From the NCBI GenBank assembly GCA_002480085.1, contig DKPJ01000008.1:298617-362616 (forward strand): a stretch of 64,000 bases of DNA, read 5' to 3'. Origin of the DNA: Enterobacteriaceae bacterium UBA7338. Lineage in GTDB: Bacteria > Pseudomonadota > Gammaproteobacteria > Enterobacterales > Enterobacteriaceae. A model generated the notes under the pieces. It was not told the origin of the DNA, searched no databases, and saw nothing but the letters and a program-made list of their open reading frames with translations. The position numbers and the translations under genes were made by a program. Of the stretch, positions 25,397 to 32,941 are shown piece after piece (the stretch's first letter is position 1; every line of letters starts with the position of its first letter).

Positions 25397-26788
25397 ATGT
25401 ATAAAACCACTCTGGCGCACCGAACCTACCGGTTCGCCAGTTTGAAAACGCTGCTGGCGAAAGCCTCCCCGGCCCGCTCCGGAGATGTGCTGGCGGGCAT
25501 CAGCGCCGACTCTGCCGAAGAGCGCATGGCGGCGAAGATGGCGCTGGCCGAGGTGCCCCTGCGCGAGATCCTGGCTAACCCGCCGATCCCTTATGAAGCG
25601 GATGAGGTTACCCGGCTGATTATCGATACCCACGACCGCGACGCGTTCTCCACCATCAGCCACCTGACGGTAGGCGACTTTCGCGACTGGCTGCTGGACG
25701 ACGCCACCGATCCCCTTACCCTAAGCCGCGTAGCCCGTGCCATCACGCCGGAGATGGCCGCCGCCGTCAGCAAGTTGATGCGCAACCAGGATCTGATCCT
25801 CGCAGCGAGCAGGTGCCGGGTTGTGACCCGCTTTCGCAACACTATCGGCCTGCCGGGTCATCTGAGCGTGCGTCTGCAGCCCAACCACCCCACCGACGAT
25901 CTAAAAGGCATCGCCGCGAGCATGCTCGACGGCCTGCTCTATGGCGCAGGGGATGCGGTGGTCGGCATTAACCCCGCCAGCGACAGCCTGCCGGTGCTCG
26001 AGCGGCTGAACCATATGATGGATGACATCATTAGCCGCTTTGCTATTCCCACCCAGTCCTGCGTGCTGACGCACGTTACCAACACCCTGGCGCTGATAGA
26101 GCGCGGTGCCCCCGTCGATCTGGTGTTCCAGTCGGTGGCAGGCACCGAAGCGGCAAACAGCGGCTTCGGCATTAACCTTGCGCTGCTGACAGAGTCCCGG
26201 GAAGCCGCCCTGAGCCTTGGCCGCGGCACGCTGGGTAATAACGTGATGTACTTTGAGACCGGACAGGGCAGCTGCCTCTCCGCCAACGCTCATCACGGCG
26301 TCGATCAGCAGACCTGCGAGGCGCGGGCCTACGCCGTGGCGCGTCACTTCGATCCGCTGCTGGTCAATACGGTGGTGGGATTTATTGGCCCGGAGTATCT
26401 CTATGACGGGAAGCAGATTGTTCGCGCCGGGCTGGAGGATCACTTCTGCGGCAAGCTGATGGGCCTGCCGATTGGCTGCGACGTCTGCTATACCAACCAC
26501 GCCGAGGCGGATCAGGATGATATGGACACGCTCCTGACGCTGCTGTGCAACGCCGGGCTGACCTTCCTGATTGGCGTCCCTGGGGCAGATGACATCATGC
26601 TCAACTATCAGAGCACCTCGTTTCACGATGCGCTCTACGCCCGCCGTCTGCTGGGGTTGAAACATGCCCCGGAGTTCAGCGAGTGGCTGACGAAAATGCA
26701 GATTATCGATAGCGCAGGCCAGCTGCGGCTTACCGGAGCCAATCATCCGCTGCTGAGCGTGCTGCCGCCTGAGGGGGTAAACGTATGA
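25397..26788 (+). CDS. eutB: Ethanolamine ammonia-lyase heavy chain
   Basis: 463 aa, the large subunit of adenosylcobalamin-dependent ethanolamine ammonia-lyase, which converts ethanolamine to acetaldehyde and ammonia. The TIM-barrel active-site segments are visible: LQPNHPTDDLK, GDAVVGINP, FIGPEYLYDGKQI, AGLEDHFCGKLMG and CYTNHAEADQDD. It differs widely from the E. coli microcompartment EutB and looks like the form found in pseudomonads with eat. A strong GAGGAGG precedes the ATG. The stop overlaps the eutC start (ATGA). Confidence 0.95.
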   Translation: MYKTTLAHRTYRFASLKTLLAKASPARSGDVLAGISADSAEERMAAKMALAEVPLREILANPPIPYEADEVTRLIIDTHDRDAFSTISHLTVGDFRDWLLDDATDPLTLSRVARAITPEMAAAVSKLMRNQDLILAASRCRVVTRFRNTIGLPGHLSVRLQPNHPTDDLKGIAASMLDGLLYGAGDAVVGINPASDSLPVLERLNHMMDDIISRFAIPTQSCVLTHVTNTLALIERGAPVDLVFQSVAGTEAANSGFGINLALLTESREAALSLGRGTLGNNVMYFETGQGSCLSANAHHGVDQQTCEARAYAVARHFDPLLVNTVVGFIGPEYLYDGKQIVRAGLEDHFCGKLMGLPIGCDVCYTNHAEADQDDMDTLLTLLCNAGLTFLIGVPGADDIMLNYQSTSFHDALYARRLLGLKHAPEFSEWLTKMQIIDSAGQLRLTGANHPLLSVLPPEGVNV

Positions 26789-27576
26789 ATCATCCTGACG
26801 CCTGGGCGTTACTGCGCGAGTTTACCGATGCCCGTATCGCCCTGGGGCGCAGCGGTGCAAGCCTGCCGACCCGGGAGGTGCTCAGCTTTGGCCTGGCCCA
26901 CGCTCAGGCTCGTGACGCGGTCCACCAGCCTTTTGACAGCGAGCCGCTGGTGCAGCAGCTGACGGCGCTGGGGTTGCAAACCCTGACCGCCCACAGCGCT
27001 GCGGCGGATCGGCCTATTTATCTGAATCGTCCGGATCTGGGGCGCAGGCTGAGCGACGAGAGTCGCGAGTCACTTCAGGCCAGCCGGGTGCCCGCCCACG
27101 ATCTGCTGCTGGTGATTGGCGACGGACTCTCTTCCCATGCGGTGCACCGTCAGGCGATAGGGCTGATTACTGCCCTGCTGCCCTACCTGCAGACGCTGGG
27201 GCTGACCACCGGGCCGGTGGTGCTGGCGCACCAGGCGCGGGTGGCGCTGGGGGATGAGATTGGCGAGACGCTAAAGAGTAGAGCGGTAGCGATGCTGATT
27301 GGCGAGCGCCCCGGATTGTCTTCCCCGGACAGCCTGGGCGTCTACCTGACCTGGCAGCCGGAGCGCGCCCGCCTGGACTCAGAGCGCAACTGCATCTCCA
27401 ATATCCGCCCAGAGGGGCTGAGCTACGAGGCCGCAGCGTTTAAGCTCGCCTGGCTGCTGGAGCAGGCCTTTTTACGCCGCCTGACCGGCGTTAAGCTAAA
27501 AGATGAGAGCGATAACCCGGCGCTGCATGAGCGGGTTAAGCCCCGCCTTACCGAATCAACGCCCTGCCAGAGCTAA
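26785..27576 (+). CDS. eutC: Ethanolamine ammonia-lyase light chain
   Basis: 263 aa, the small subunit that completes the cobalamin-binding active site. Family blocks are present: ARIALGRSG near residue 20, DLLLVIGDGLSSHAVHRQA, ALGDEIGE, LIGERPGLSSPDSLGVYLTW and the C-terminal ERNCISNIRPEGLSYEAAA. The start overlaps eutB by 4 bp, indicating coupled translation for a fixed subunit ratio. No eutA reactivase, eutR or shell genes follow. The stop overlaps that of the convergent BLUF-EAL gene by 4 bp. Confidence 0.95.
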   Translation: MNHPDAWALLREFTDARIALGRSGASLPTREVLSFGLAHAQARDAVHQPFDSEPLVQQLTALGLQTLTAHSAAADRPIYLNRPDLGRRLSDESRESLQASRVPAHDLLLVIGDGLSSHAVHRQAIGLITALLPYLQTLGLTTGPVVLAHQARVALGDEIGETLKSRAVAMLIGERPGLSSPDSLGVYLTWQPERARLDSERNCISNIRPEGLSYEAAAFKLAWLLEQAFLRRLTGVKLKDESDNPALHERVKPRLTESTPCQS

Positions 27577-28793
27577 GCTTTCACCTGCTTTACCGGCCAG
27601 CAGACCGGCGCGACGCCGTTGAGGGCCGGTTTGGCAAACAGGTAGCCCTGGAAATGTTTGATACCGGCAGCCTCCAGCCAGCACCACTCCTCTACCCGCT
27701 CCACCCCTTCCGCCACGACGCTAATCTCCAGCTCGGCGCAGCACTTCACAATGGCGTTAACAATCGCCTGCTTCGGGCCATGCAGATGAATATCGGTTAC
27801 GATGCTGCGGTCGATCTTTAGCTCACCCGGCTGGAACTTGGTGAGCAGCGACAGTCCGGCAAAGCCTGCGCCGAAGTCATCAATGGCCAACCCAATGCCC
27901 GCCGAACGCAGCTGCATAATCGCGATGGTAAACTCGTCGTAGCCGGAGATCACCTCGTCTTCGGTCACCTCGACAATCACCTGCTCAGGAACCAGTCCGT
28001 GGCGGGTGATCTGCGCCAGCAGGATATCCACCGCACCAGGAATATTCACCAGCGACATCGGCAGCAGGTTAATAGAGAGCTTATGGCTGCCGATACCGAT
28101 CTGTTTCGCCAGCGCAAACGCCCACTCCTTTGACAGGAGGTCGGCCTCGTGAATTTTATCCGGTGGGATAGAGGCAAAGTAGTCCTGCGGCGAACCGCCG
28201 TTTGGGCTACGGATCAGCGCCTCAAAAGAGCTGATCTGCCCACGCAGCGGCTCCACGATAGGCTGAATGGCGAACTGGCACGGCTGATCGGGGAACAGGA
28301 ACGGCAGGGTTTGCACCAGCGGCGTCTCGACGGGCACAAACGCCCAGCGTTCAGGCTCATTCCGCCCAGGATACTGTTCACGCCAGCTGCCGCGCAGGAA
28401 TGATTTGATAAACTTATAGACCCGCCCGTCACAGGCGAGATTAAACTTAAGCGCCCCGGCAATAATCACCGAGCGCAGCACCGATCGTGGACTGTCATAG
28501 CGGAGATCGAACAGCGACATGCCTGGGTCTTCAAAGTGCCGCTTGGGGGCATAGTCGCGCATCAGCTCGACCACGCTATCGTGCCGCGGATCGCGATTGA
28601 TTTTGGCATACAGGTTATTCACATCTGCCAGCGGCCCTTCAAGCACCTGAAGAAAATGGGTCCCGTCGAAAAGTAAAATACCGGAGATCTGCAACTCTGC
28701 GTTGCGGCTCTGCGCCCGGCACACCAGATCGCCTAACTTTGACGCATCAAAGTCGGGACTCAGGCGGCTCCGGTAAATCAGTGTAGAAATCAT
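27573..28793 (-). CDS. Blue-light-regulated c-di-GMP phosphodiesterase (BLUF-EAL)
   Basis: 406 aa. The N-terminal BLUF flavin domain (1-95) shows the conserved tyrosine in LIYRS (Y7), the SGILLFDGTHFLQVLEG block with its glutamine, and the REP-like segment before the linker. The C-terminal EAL domain (about 160-400) keeps the catalytic set: EALIR, INLLP, EVTEDE, DDFGAGF, LKID, EGVE and FQGY. It therefore looks active, unlike E. coli BluF/YcgF, whose EAL is degenerate. Architecture and length match Klebsiella BlrP1 (405 aa). Blue light would raise c-di-GMP hydrolysis. Confidence 0.9.
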   Translation of the reverse strand: MISTLIYRSRLSPDFDASKLGDLVCRAQSRNAELQISGILLFDGTHFLQVLEGPLADVNNLYAKINRDPRHDSVVELMRDYAPKRHFEDPGMSLFDLRYDSPRSVLRSVIIAGALKFNLACDGRVYKFIKSFLRGSWREQYPGRNEPERWAFVPVETPLVQTLPFLFPDQPCQFAIQPIVEPLRGQISSFEALIRSPNGGSPQDYFASIPPDKIHEADLLSKEWAFALAKQIGIGSHKLSINLLPMSLVNIPGAVDILLAQITRHGLVPEQVIVEVTEDEVISGYDEFTIAIMQLRSAGIGLAIDDFGAGFAGLSLLTKFQPGELKIDRSIVTDIHLHGPKQAIVNAIVKCCAELEISVVAEGVERVEEWCWLEAAGIKHFQGYLFAKPALNGVAPVCWPVKQVKA

Positions 28794-28992
28794 AATGTTC
28801 AGATCCTTTACGACAGGTGACGCAATCAGTATACCTTGCGGTGAAGGCTTTACGCCTCTCTCTGTGCCCTCATTGCAGCACTCTTCTTACAGAAAAATCG
28901 GTATTCTCTCGCCCTGAAACCCGGTCCGCCATTTTGCTGCAATACTTAAGAAGATTTGTTCCATTCAAGATGCACAGAAGGAATAGCCAACA

Positions 28993-29538
28993 ATGACAAC
29001 AGAGCAACAATTTTGCCAGCAATTCATGGAAAAACCGTTGGATTTTCTGGCAAATGAGCTGGGCGATCTTTTAACAAGCAAAAAACTACGCCTGACTACG
29101 GCGGAGTCCTGCACCGGAGGGCTGCTCGGCTCGACGTTGTGCGCAGCGAAGGACACACCTTCTTTTTTCGGCAGCGGATTTATAACCTTTACGGATGAAG
29201 CGAAGATGACGCTGCTAAATGTGAACCCGGAGACACTTGCTAAACATACCGCCGTCAGTAAAGCCACGGTGGAGGAGATGGCAACGGGCGCGGTCAGGGT
29301 ATCAGGTGAAGATGTCGGCATTGCCGTTAGCGGCTATGGCGGCCCGGACGGCGGCGAAGACGGCACGCCTGCTGGCTCCGTCTGGTTTGGCTGGGCGCTG
29401 CCGGGCAATAAAGTTGATTCAGCGCTTCAGCACTTCGAGGGCGAGTGCACCGAGGTGCTGGCACAGGCGGTAAAATATGCCATCGTCGCGCTGCTTTTCA
29501 AGCTGGGCTATACGCCTGATAGTCGCCCTGAACATTAA
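28993..29538 (+). CDS. CinA family protein (PncC/YdeJ-like)
   Basis: 181 aa, a stand-alone CinA C-terminal domain. The family motifs are TTAESCTGGLLGS (nucleophilic serine region, about 34-46), FITFTDEAK, AVSGYGGPDGG and PAGSVWFGW. Relatives such as PncC deamidate nicotinamide mononucleotide, but many copies, including YdeJ, have no shown activity; SGYGGP replaces the more common SGIAGP. AAGGAA precedes the ATG. It stands between two c-di-GMP genes on the other strand with no visible functional link. Confidence 0.82.
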   Translation: MTTEQQFCQQFMEKPLDFLANELGDLLTSKKLRLTTAESCTGGLLGSTLCAAKDTPSFFGSGFITFTDEAKMTLLNVNPETLAKHTAVSKATVEEMATGAVRVSGEDVGIAVSGYGGPDGGEDGTPAGSVWFGWALPGNKVDSALQHFEGECTEVLAQAVKYAIVALLFKLGYTPDSRPEH

Positions 29539-29552
29539 ATCGCGAAACGCAT

Positions 29553-30875
29553 CTACGCCCGCTGCATCACCGCTGCGGCCACGACGCCGTTGCGCCCTCG
29601 TCGTTTTGCGGCATAGAGCGCGGTATCGGCCTGATGGATCACCCCGCTGGCGATAAGATGCAGCGGCCGGTTTTCGGTCACCATGCTGCATTCGCTAAGG
29701 GTCGCTATGCCGATGCTGATGGTCAGGTAGCCGGTTGGGCTGGCAGAGAGAGGAATGCGTAAGGCATTGATACTTTCCCGCATTCTCTCTGCCATGGCCA
29801 GCGCTCCTGCACTGTCGGTACGCGGCAGGATCACCAAAAACTCCTCTCCCCCGTAGCGGCTGACGTTGTCTTCAGACTGGCGACGCGCCGCCACGAGGGC
29901 GTCGGCGACCCTGCGCAGGCACTCATCCCCCGCCTGGTGGCCGTAGGTATCGTTATAGCGCTTAAAGTAGTCGATATCGGCCAGACAGACCGAGAGCGGA
30001 AACTGCTCATCAAGGGCGTTGGTGATCGCGTTAGAGAGGCACTCGTCCATATAGCGACGATTAAACAGGCCGGTGAGGTGGTCGTGCTGGGCATGCTGCT
30101 GCAGGATCGCATTGGCGCTGGCAAGCTTCTGTTCCGCACGGCGGCGCTCGGTAATGTCCACCCAGGTCACCGACAGCCCCACCACGTTACCAGAGGCATC
30201 ATGCACCGGTACGGAGTGGGTATCGTAGCAGCGCTTACGCCAGACGATCTCCCGGCTGGGGATCTCCGCCCCGGTATCGGCCAGGGCAAAAGCAGCCTGA
30301 AACTGATGCCAGCAGCCGGGCATCTGTTCAGCAATGTGGCTCTCTGCGGGGTCGTTAGCGGCGTCATCCATCAGCTGGGCCATCGCCTTGTTAGACATGA
30401 CCAGTCGCCCCGTGCGGTCAATCATACAGAGTGCGACAGGCGTCGAGTCGTAGATGGTCTCCAGCTGCATAACGCGCTCGCCGAGCGTCGAGATATTACG
30501 GTCAATGCCCCGGTAGCCGCGCAGTTCACCCTGCTCATCAAACAGCGGAACGCCGCTGGTTTCGAGTACGACGATCCGCCCGTCGGCGCGGCGATTGCGG
30601 TTAACCAGCCCGGAGAAGGGGATGCGCTTAGCAACAATTTCGCCAAAAGCGCGTCCGACGCGCTCGGCTTCACCGGGCGGCATAAAGTCAAAAGGGGTAC
30701 AGCCAATCACCTCTTCCGGCGAGACGCCCAGCAGGCTGGTCACCACTTTAGAGGACCAGGTGTAGCGCCCCTGGGCATCAACTTCCCAGACCCAGTCTGA
30801 GTTGTTATCGAGTAGATCAATGAGATGCTGCGTATCGACACTGCTGGAGTCAGATGGCTTTTTATTATTATTCAT
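29553..30875 (-). CDS. PAS-PAS-GGDEF diguanylate cyclase
   Basis: 440 aa, soluble. Two PAS domains (about 10-130, with WVWEVDAQGRYTW and GYRGIDRNI; about 135-260, with ALCMIDRTGRLVMSN and a PAC-like VVGLSVTWVDITERRRAE) feed a C-terminal GGDEF domain (about 275-435) with an intact RYGGEEF active site. The allosteric I-site is altered: the position five residues before GGEEF reads QSED rather than RxxD, so product inhibition may be lost. No ligand can be assigned to the PAS domains. Confidence 0.9.
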   Translation of the reverse strand: MNNNKKPSDSSSVDTQHLIDLLDNNSDWVWEVDAQGRYTWSSKVVTSLLGVSPEEVIGCTPFDFMPPGEAERVGRAFGEIVAKRIPFSGLVNRNRRADGRIVVLETSGVPLFDEQGELRGYRGIDRNISTLGERVMQLETIYDSTPVALCMIDRTGRLVMSNKAMAQLMDDAANDPAESHIAEQMPGCWHQFQAAFALADTGAEIPSREIVWRKRCYDTHSVPVHDASGNVVGLSVTWVDITERRRAEQKLASANAILQQHAQHDHLTGLFNRRYMDECLSNAITNALDEQFPLSVCLADIDYFKRYNDTYGHQAGDECLRRVADALVAARRQSEDNVSRYGGEEFLVILPRTDSAGALAMAERMRESINALRIPLSASPTGYLTISIGIATLSECSMVTENRPLHLIASGVIHQADTALYAAKRRGRNGVVAAAVMQRA

Positions 30876-31204
30876 GATTAGTACTAACGTTCTCCCCGCT
30901 AAACGGGATCGGGTTACTTAACATTGGGCCTGCCTTTAGCGGAGGACGGTGATTTTCGATAATGACAATAATGCCAAAGCATGAAATTCTCATTTTCCGC
31001 CGGTTATTATAAGTCACGTTAACCACTTTCTTCATCTGCCACAGACAGGTTATCGTATTGTTATGGCCCTGCCTTTAGGAATCGTTGTCACTTTTTATTG
31101 GGTTATGCCACAGATCTGCCTGAAGAGGAGTGGCGAGGCTGGCAGGACGTAAGAATAGAGCTAAGGGATAGAGCAGAGAAGAGGCGTACAAGGAGGATGC
31201 AGCT
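30876..31204. other. Intergenic region without a recognisable gene
   Basis: About 330 bp between the PAS-PAS-GGDEF gene and the terminator of the antirepressor-like gene. It contains a repeated CCTGCCTTTA (near 30931 and 31069) and AT-rich stretches that may be the cyclase promoter. No tRNA or convincing small ORF was seen. Confidence 0.5.
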
Positions 31205-31244
31205 GAAAAGAAAAAGCCCTCCGCCAGCGTACTCACGAAGGGCT
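31205..31244 (-). terminator. Intrinsic terminator of the antirepressor-like gene
   Basis: On the minus strand AGCCCT (31239-31244) pairs with AGGGCT (31215-31220) and is followed by TTTTTCTTTT (31205-31214). It lies 19 bp after the stop of the minus-strand gene, as expected for its terminator. Confidence 0.7.
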
Positions 31245-31262
31245 GGAAGGGCTAGCGCAGGC

Positions 31263-31973
31263 TTATGCCGCTGCCGCCCCCTTTGGCTGCGTGGCGATAT
31301 GTCCGGCCCAGAGTCCCGCCACCCACTTCACCCCTTTGGCGGTAAAACGCGCCTGGGAGAAGGTGTGCTGGTTTTCACCCACGCCGGAGCGCAGGGTGAA
31401 GTAACCCGCCTGCTGATGATGCAGCTGCGGCGTCAGCGTGCCGTTAACGCGGTACATGATGTTGCGCTCCAGCAGGAACTGACGGAACTCCGGCTCTTTC
31501 ACCTTCAGCATCTTGCAGAGCTGGCGAAAACCCAGCGAGTCCTGCACCTCAACGAAGCGGTCGAAAAACTCCGCTTTGGGTACGGAGAGCGCCAGCTGCT
31601 GCTCGGCTCTCTGGCGCTGCTCATACTGCTCGGCCCAGGCGCGGGCCGCCGCTGCCGGATTAGTGAAATCGGGCAGCGCGGTCTTGTTTTCGCGCTCCTG
31701 CCAGCGATCCAGTGCAGCGGCGGTAAAGCCCGGCGACAGACGCGCCACGGCCAGCAGGGAGTCACGCTTGTTCAGCAGAAACTCCTGATAGCTCTCGCCA
31801 TCCCGCTCAAACATTGCCACCCGTACCGGCTCAGATAAACGCTGCGCCGTTTCGAGGCTTTTCACAATACGTTTTACTTCACCGTGGGTTATGCCTGTCA
31901 ACGCAGCGATTTCACGGCTACTCATCGTTGCCGATTGATCCAGAGAATTAAGGCTTTCAAATGGAATCATCAT
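31263..31973 (-). CDS. Solitary phage antirepressor-like protein (Rha/KilAC type)
   Basis: 236 aa. An N-terminal helix-turn-helix-like segment (MSSREIAALTGITHGEVKRIVKSL, about 17-40, shown here in two pieces: SREIAALTGI and HGEVKRIVK) is followed by a helical linker. The C-terminal KilAC-type domain (about 135-225) includes FFDRFVEVQDSLGFRQLCKM, FRQFLLERNIMYR and FTAKGVKWVAGLW. Such proteins are normally encoded in prophages, where they counter repressors. Here no other phage gene is present. ATG 31973 is chosen with GGTGAA six bases upstream. Confidence 0.8.
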   Translation of the reverse strand: MMIPFESLNSLDQSATMSSREIAALTGITHGEVKRIVKSLETAQRLSEPVRVAMFERDGESYQEFLLNKRDSLLAVARLSPGFTAAALDRWQERENKTALPDFTNPAAAARAWAEQYEQRQRAEQQLALSVPKAEFFDRFVEVQDSLGFRQLCKMLKVKEPEFRQFLLERNIMYRVNGTLTPQLHHQQAGYFTLRSGVGENQHTFSQARFTAKGVKWVAGLWAGHIATQPKGAAAA

Positions 31974-32249
31974 AGGCTTCACCACTCACTTACTGTAGCA
32001 CCCGACTGGGTTGTGTAATTATTATACTAATCCCTGTTCAAATATCCAGTAGTTTTTTTGAGCGATTTTAGTTAAGTACCATCTTGTCAGGGTTAAGGCT
32101 GTCTCACGAAGATAACGCCTCCGCAACTACCAGATTAGGGGGTATAAATTACTCATATTATCAATCATTTAGGATTATTCCCTCTATTATCACCTGCTAA
32201 AAAAACCAACAATTTTGCCACCTTACTTGATGGCAAATGGAACAGGAAG

Positions 32250-32810
32250 ATGAAAAAAATTACTCTGGGAATGTTGGTAGCAGCCAGCCTGATGAGCGGC
32301 GCCGCAATGGCAGAGAGCAATACGCTCTCTATTGGCTATGCGCAGAGCGACGTGGAAGGGTTTAAGGATATTCGCGGCGTAAACCTGCAATACCGCTATG
32401 AGTTGGACTCTCCGCTCAGCGTGCTCGGCTCTTTTACCTATATGAGCGGTGATGACGATCAGGATTACTACGTGGCCTCCGATGCGGTGCATAACAGCAT
32501 CGACGTGAAATATTACTCCCTGATGGTTGGCCCGGCATACCGTATCAACGAGTATGTTTCCCTCTATGCGCTGGGCGGCATTGCCCATACTAAAGCCGAC
32601 GGCGATACCACCTGGGTAAACGCGGGCGACTACTACGTCGGGCGTGACAGCATCTCTGAGAAATCCACCGATTTCGCCTGGGGCGCGGGCGTGCAGTTTA
32701 ACCCGACCGAGCAGCTGGCGATTAACGTTGGCTACGAAGGCACTAACGTGGATATCGACGGCAGCCGCTCTATCAACGGCTTTAACGTCGGCGTCGGCTA
32801 CCGCTTCTAA
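32250..32810 (+). CDS. Ail/Lom (OmpX-like) outer-membrane beta-barrel protein
   Basis: 186 aa. The signal peptide MKKITLGMLVAASLMSGAAM ends at AMA-E, about residue 23. The mature protein has alternating hydrophobic strands typical of an eight-stranded barrel (LSIGYAQSD, VNLQYRYEL, YYSLMVGPAYRINE, LYALGGIAH, FAWGAGVQF, NVGYEG) and the C-terminal signature GVGYRF ending in Phe. Relatives (Ail, PagC, OmpX) give adhesion or serum resistance; the role of this one is unknown. GGAACAGGAAG precedes the ATG. The 260-bp AT-rich upstream region holds its promoter; I saw no clear PhoP box. Confidence 0.9.
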   Translation: MKKITLGMLVAASLMSGAAMAESNTLSIGYAQSDVEGFKDIRGVNLQYRYELDSPLSVLGSFTYMSGDDDQDYYVASDAVHNSIDVKYYSLMVGPAYRINEYVSLYALGGIAHTKADGDTTWVNAGDYYVGRDSISEKSTDFAWGAGVQFNPTEQLAINVGYEGTNVDIDGSRSINGFNVGVGYRF

Positions 32811-32822
32811 TTCCGCTCTGAT

Positions 32823-32855
32823 GCCGGGAAGCGCTTTCGCTTACCCGGCCTCACG
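32823..32855. repeat. REP element
   Basis: GCCGGGAAGCGCTTTCGCTT followed by ACCCGGCC just after the Ail/Lom-like gene; a diverged copy of the window's REP family, probably protecting the mRNA 3' end. Confidence 0.75.
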
Positions 32856-32941
32856 TTCACAACCCGTGGTCTACACTAGTTTTATTGCCCCCGACCGACT
32901 TACGGACAGGCGGTATAAAAATAATAACGGGTGAACAAAAA

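Noticed and set aside
25901..26746. 281-codon open frame antisense to eutB
   Set aside because: Shadow of a well-supported gene with strong codon bias on the other strand.
24008..27576. Ethanolamine microcompartment (eut metabolosome)
   Set aside because: Only permease and lyase subunits are present; no shell protein, EutA, EutE or EutR gene flanks them.
31098..31838. 246-codon open frame on the plus strand
   Set aside because: It overlaps the antirepressor-like gene on the opposite strand, has Arg/Leu/Gln-rich composition typical of antisense frames in GC-rich DNA, and lacks family motifs.
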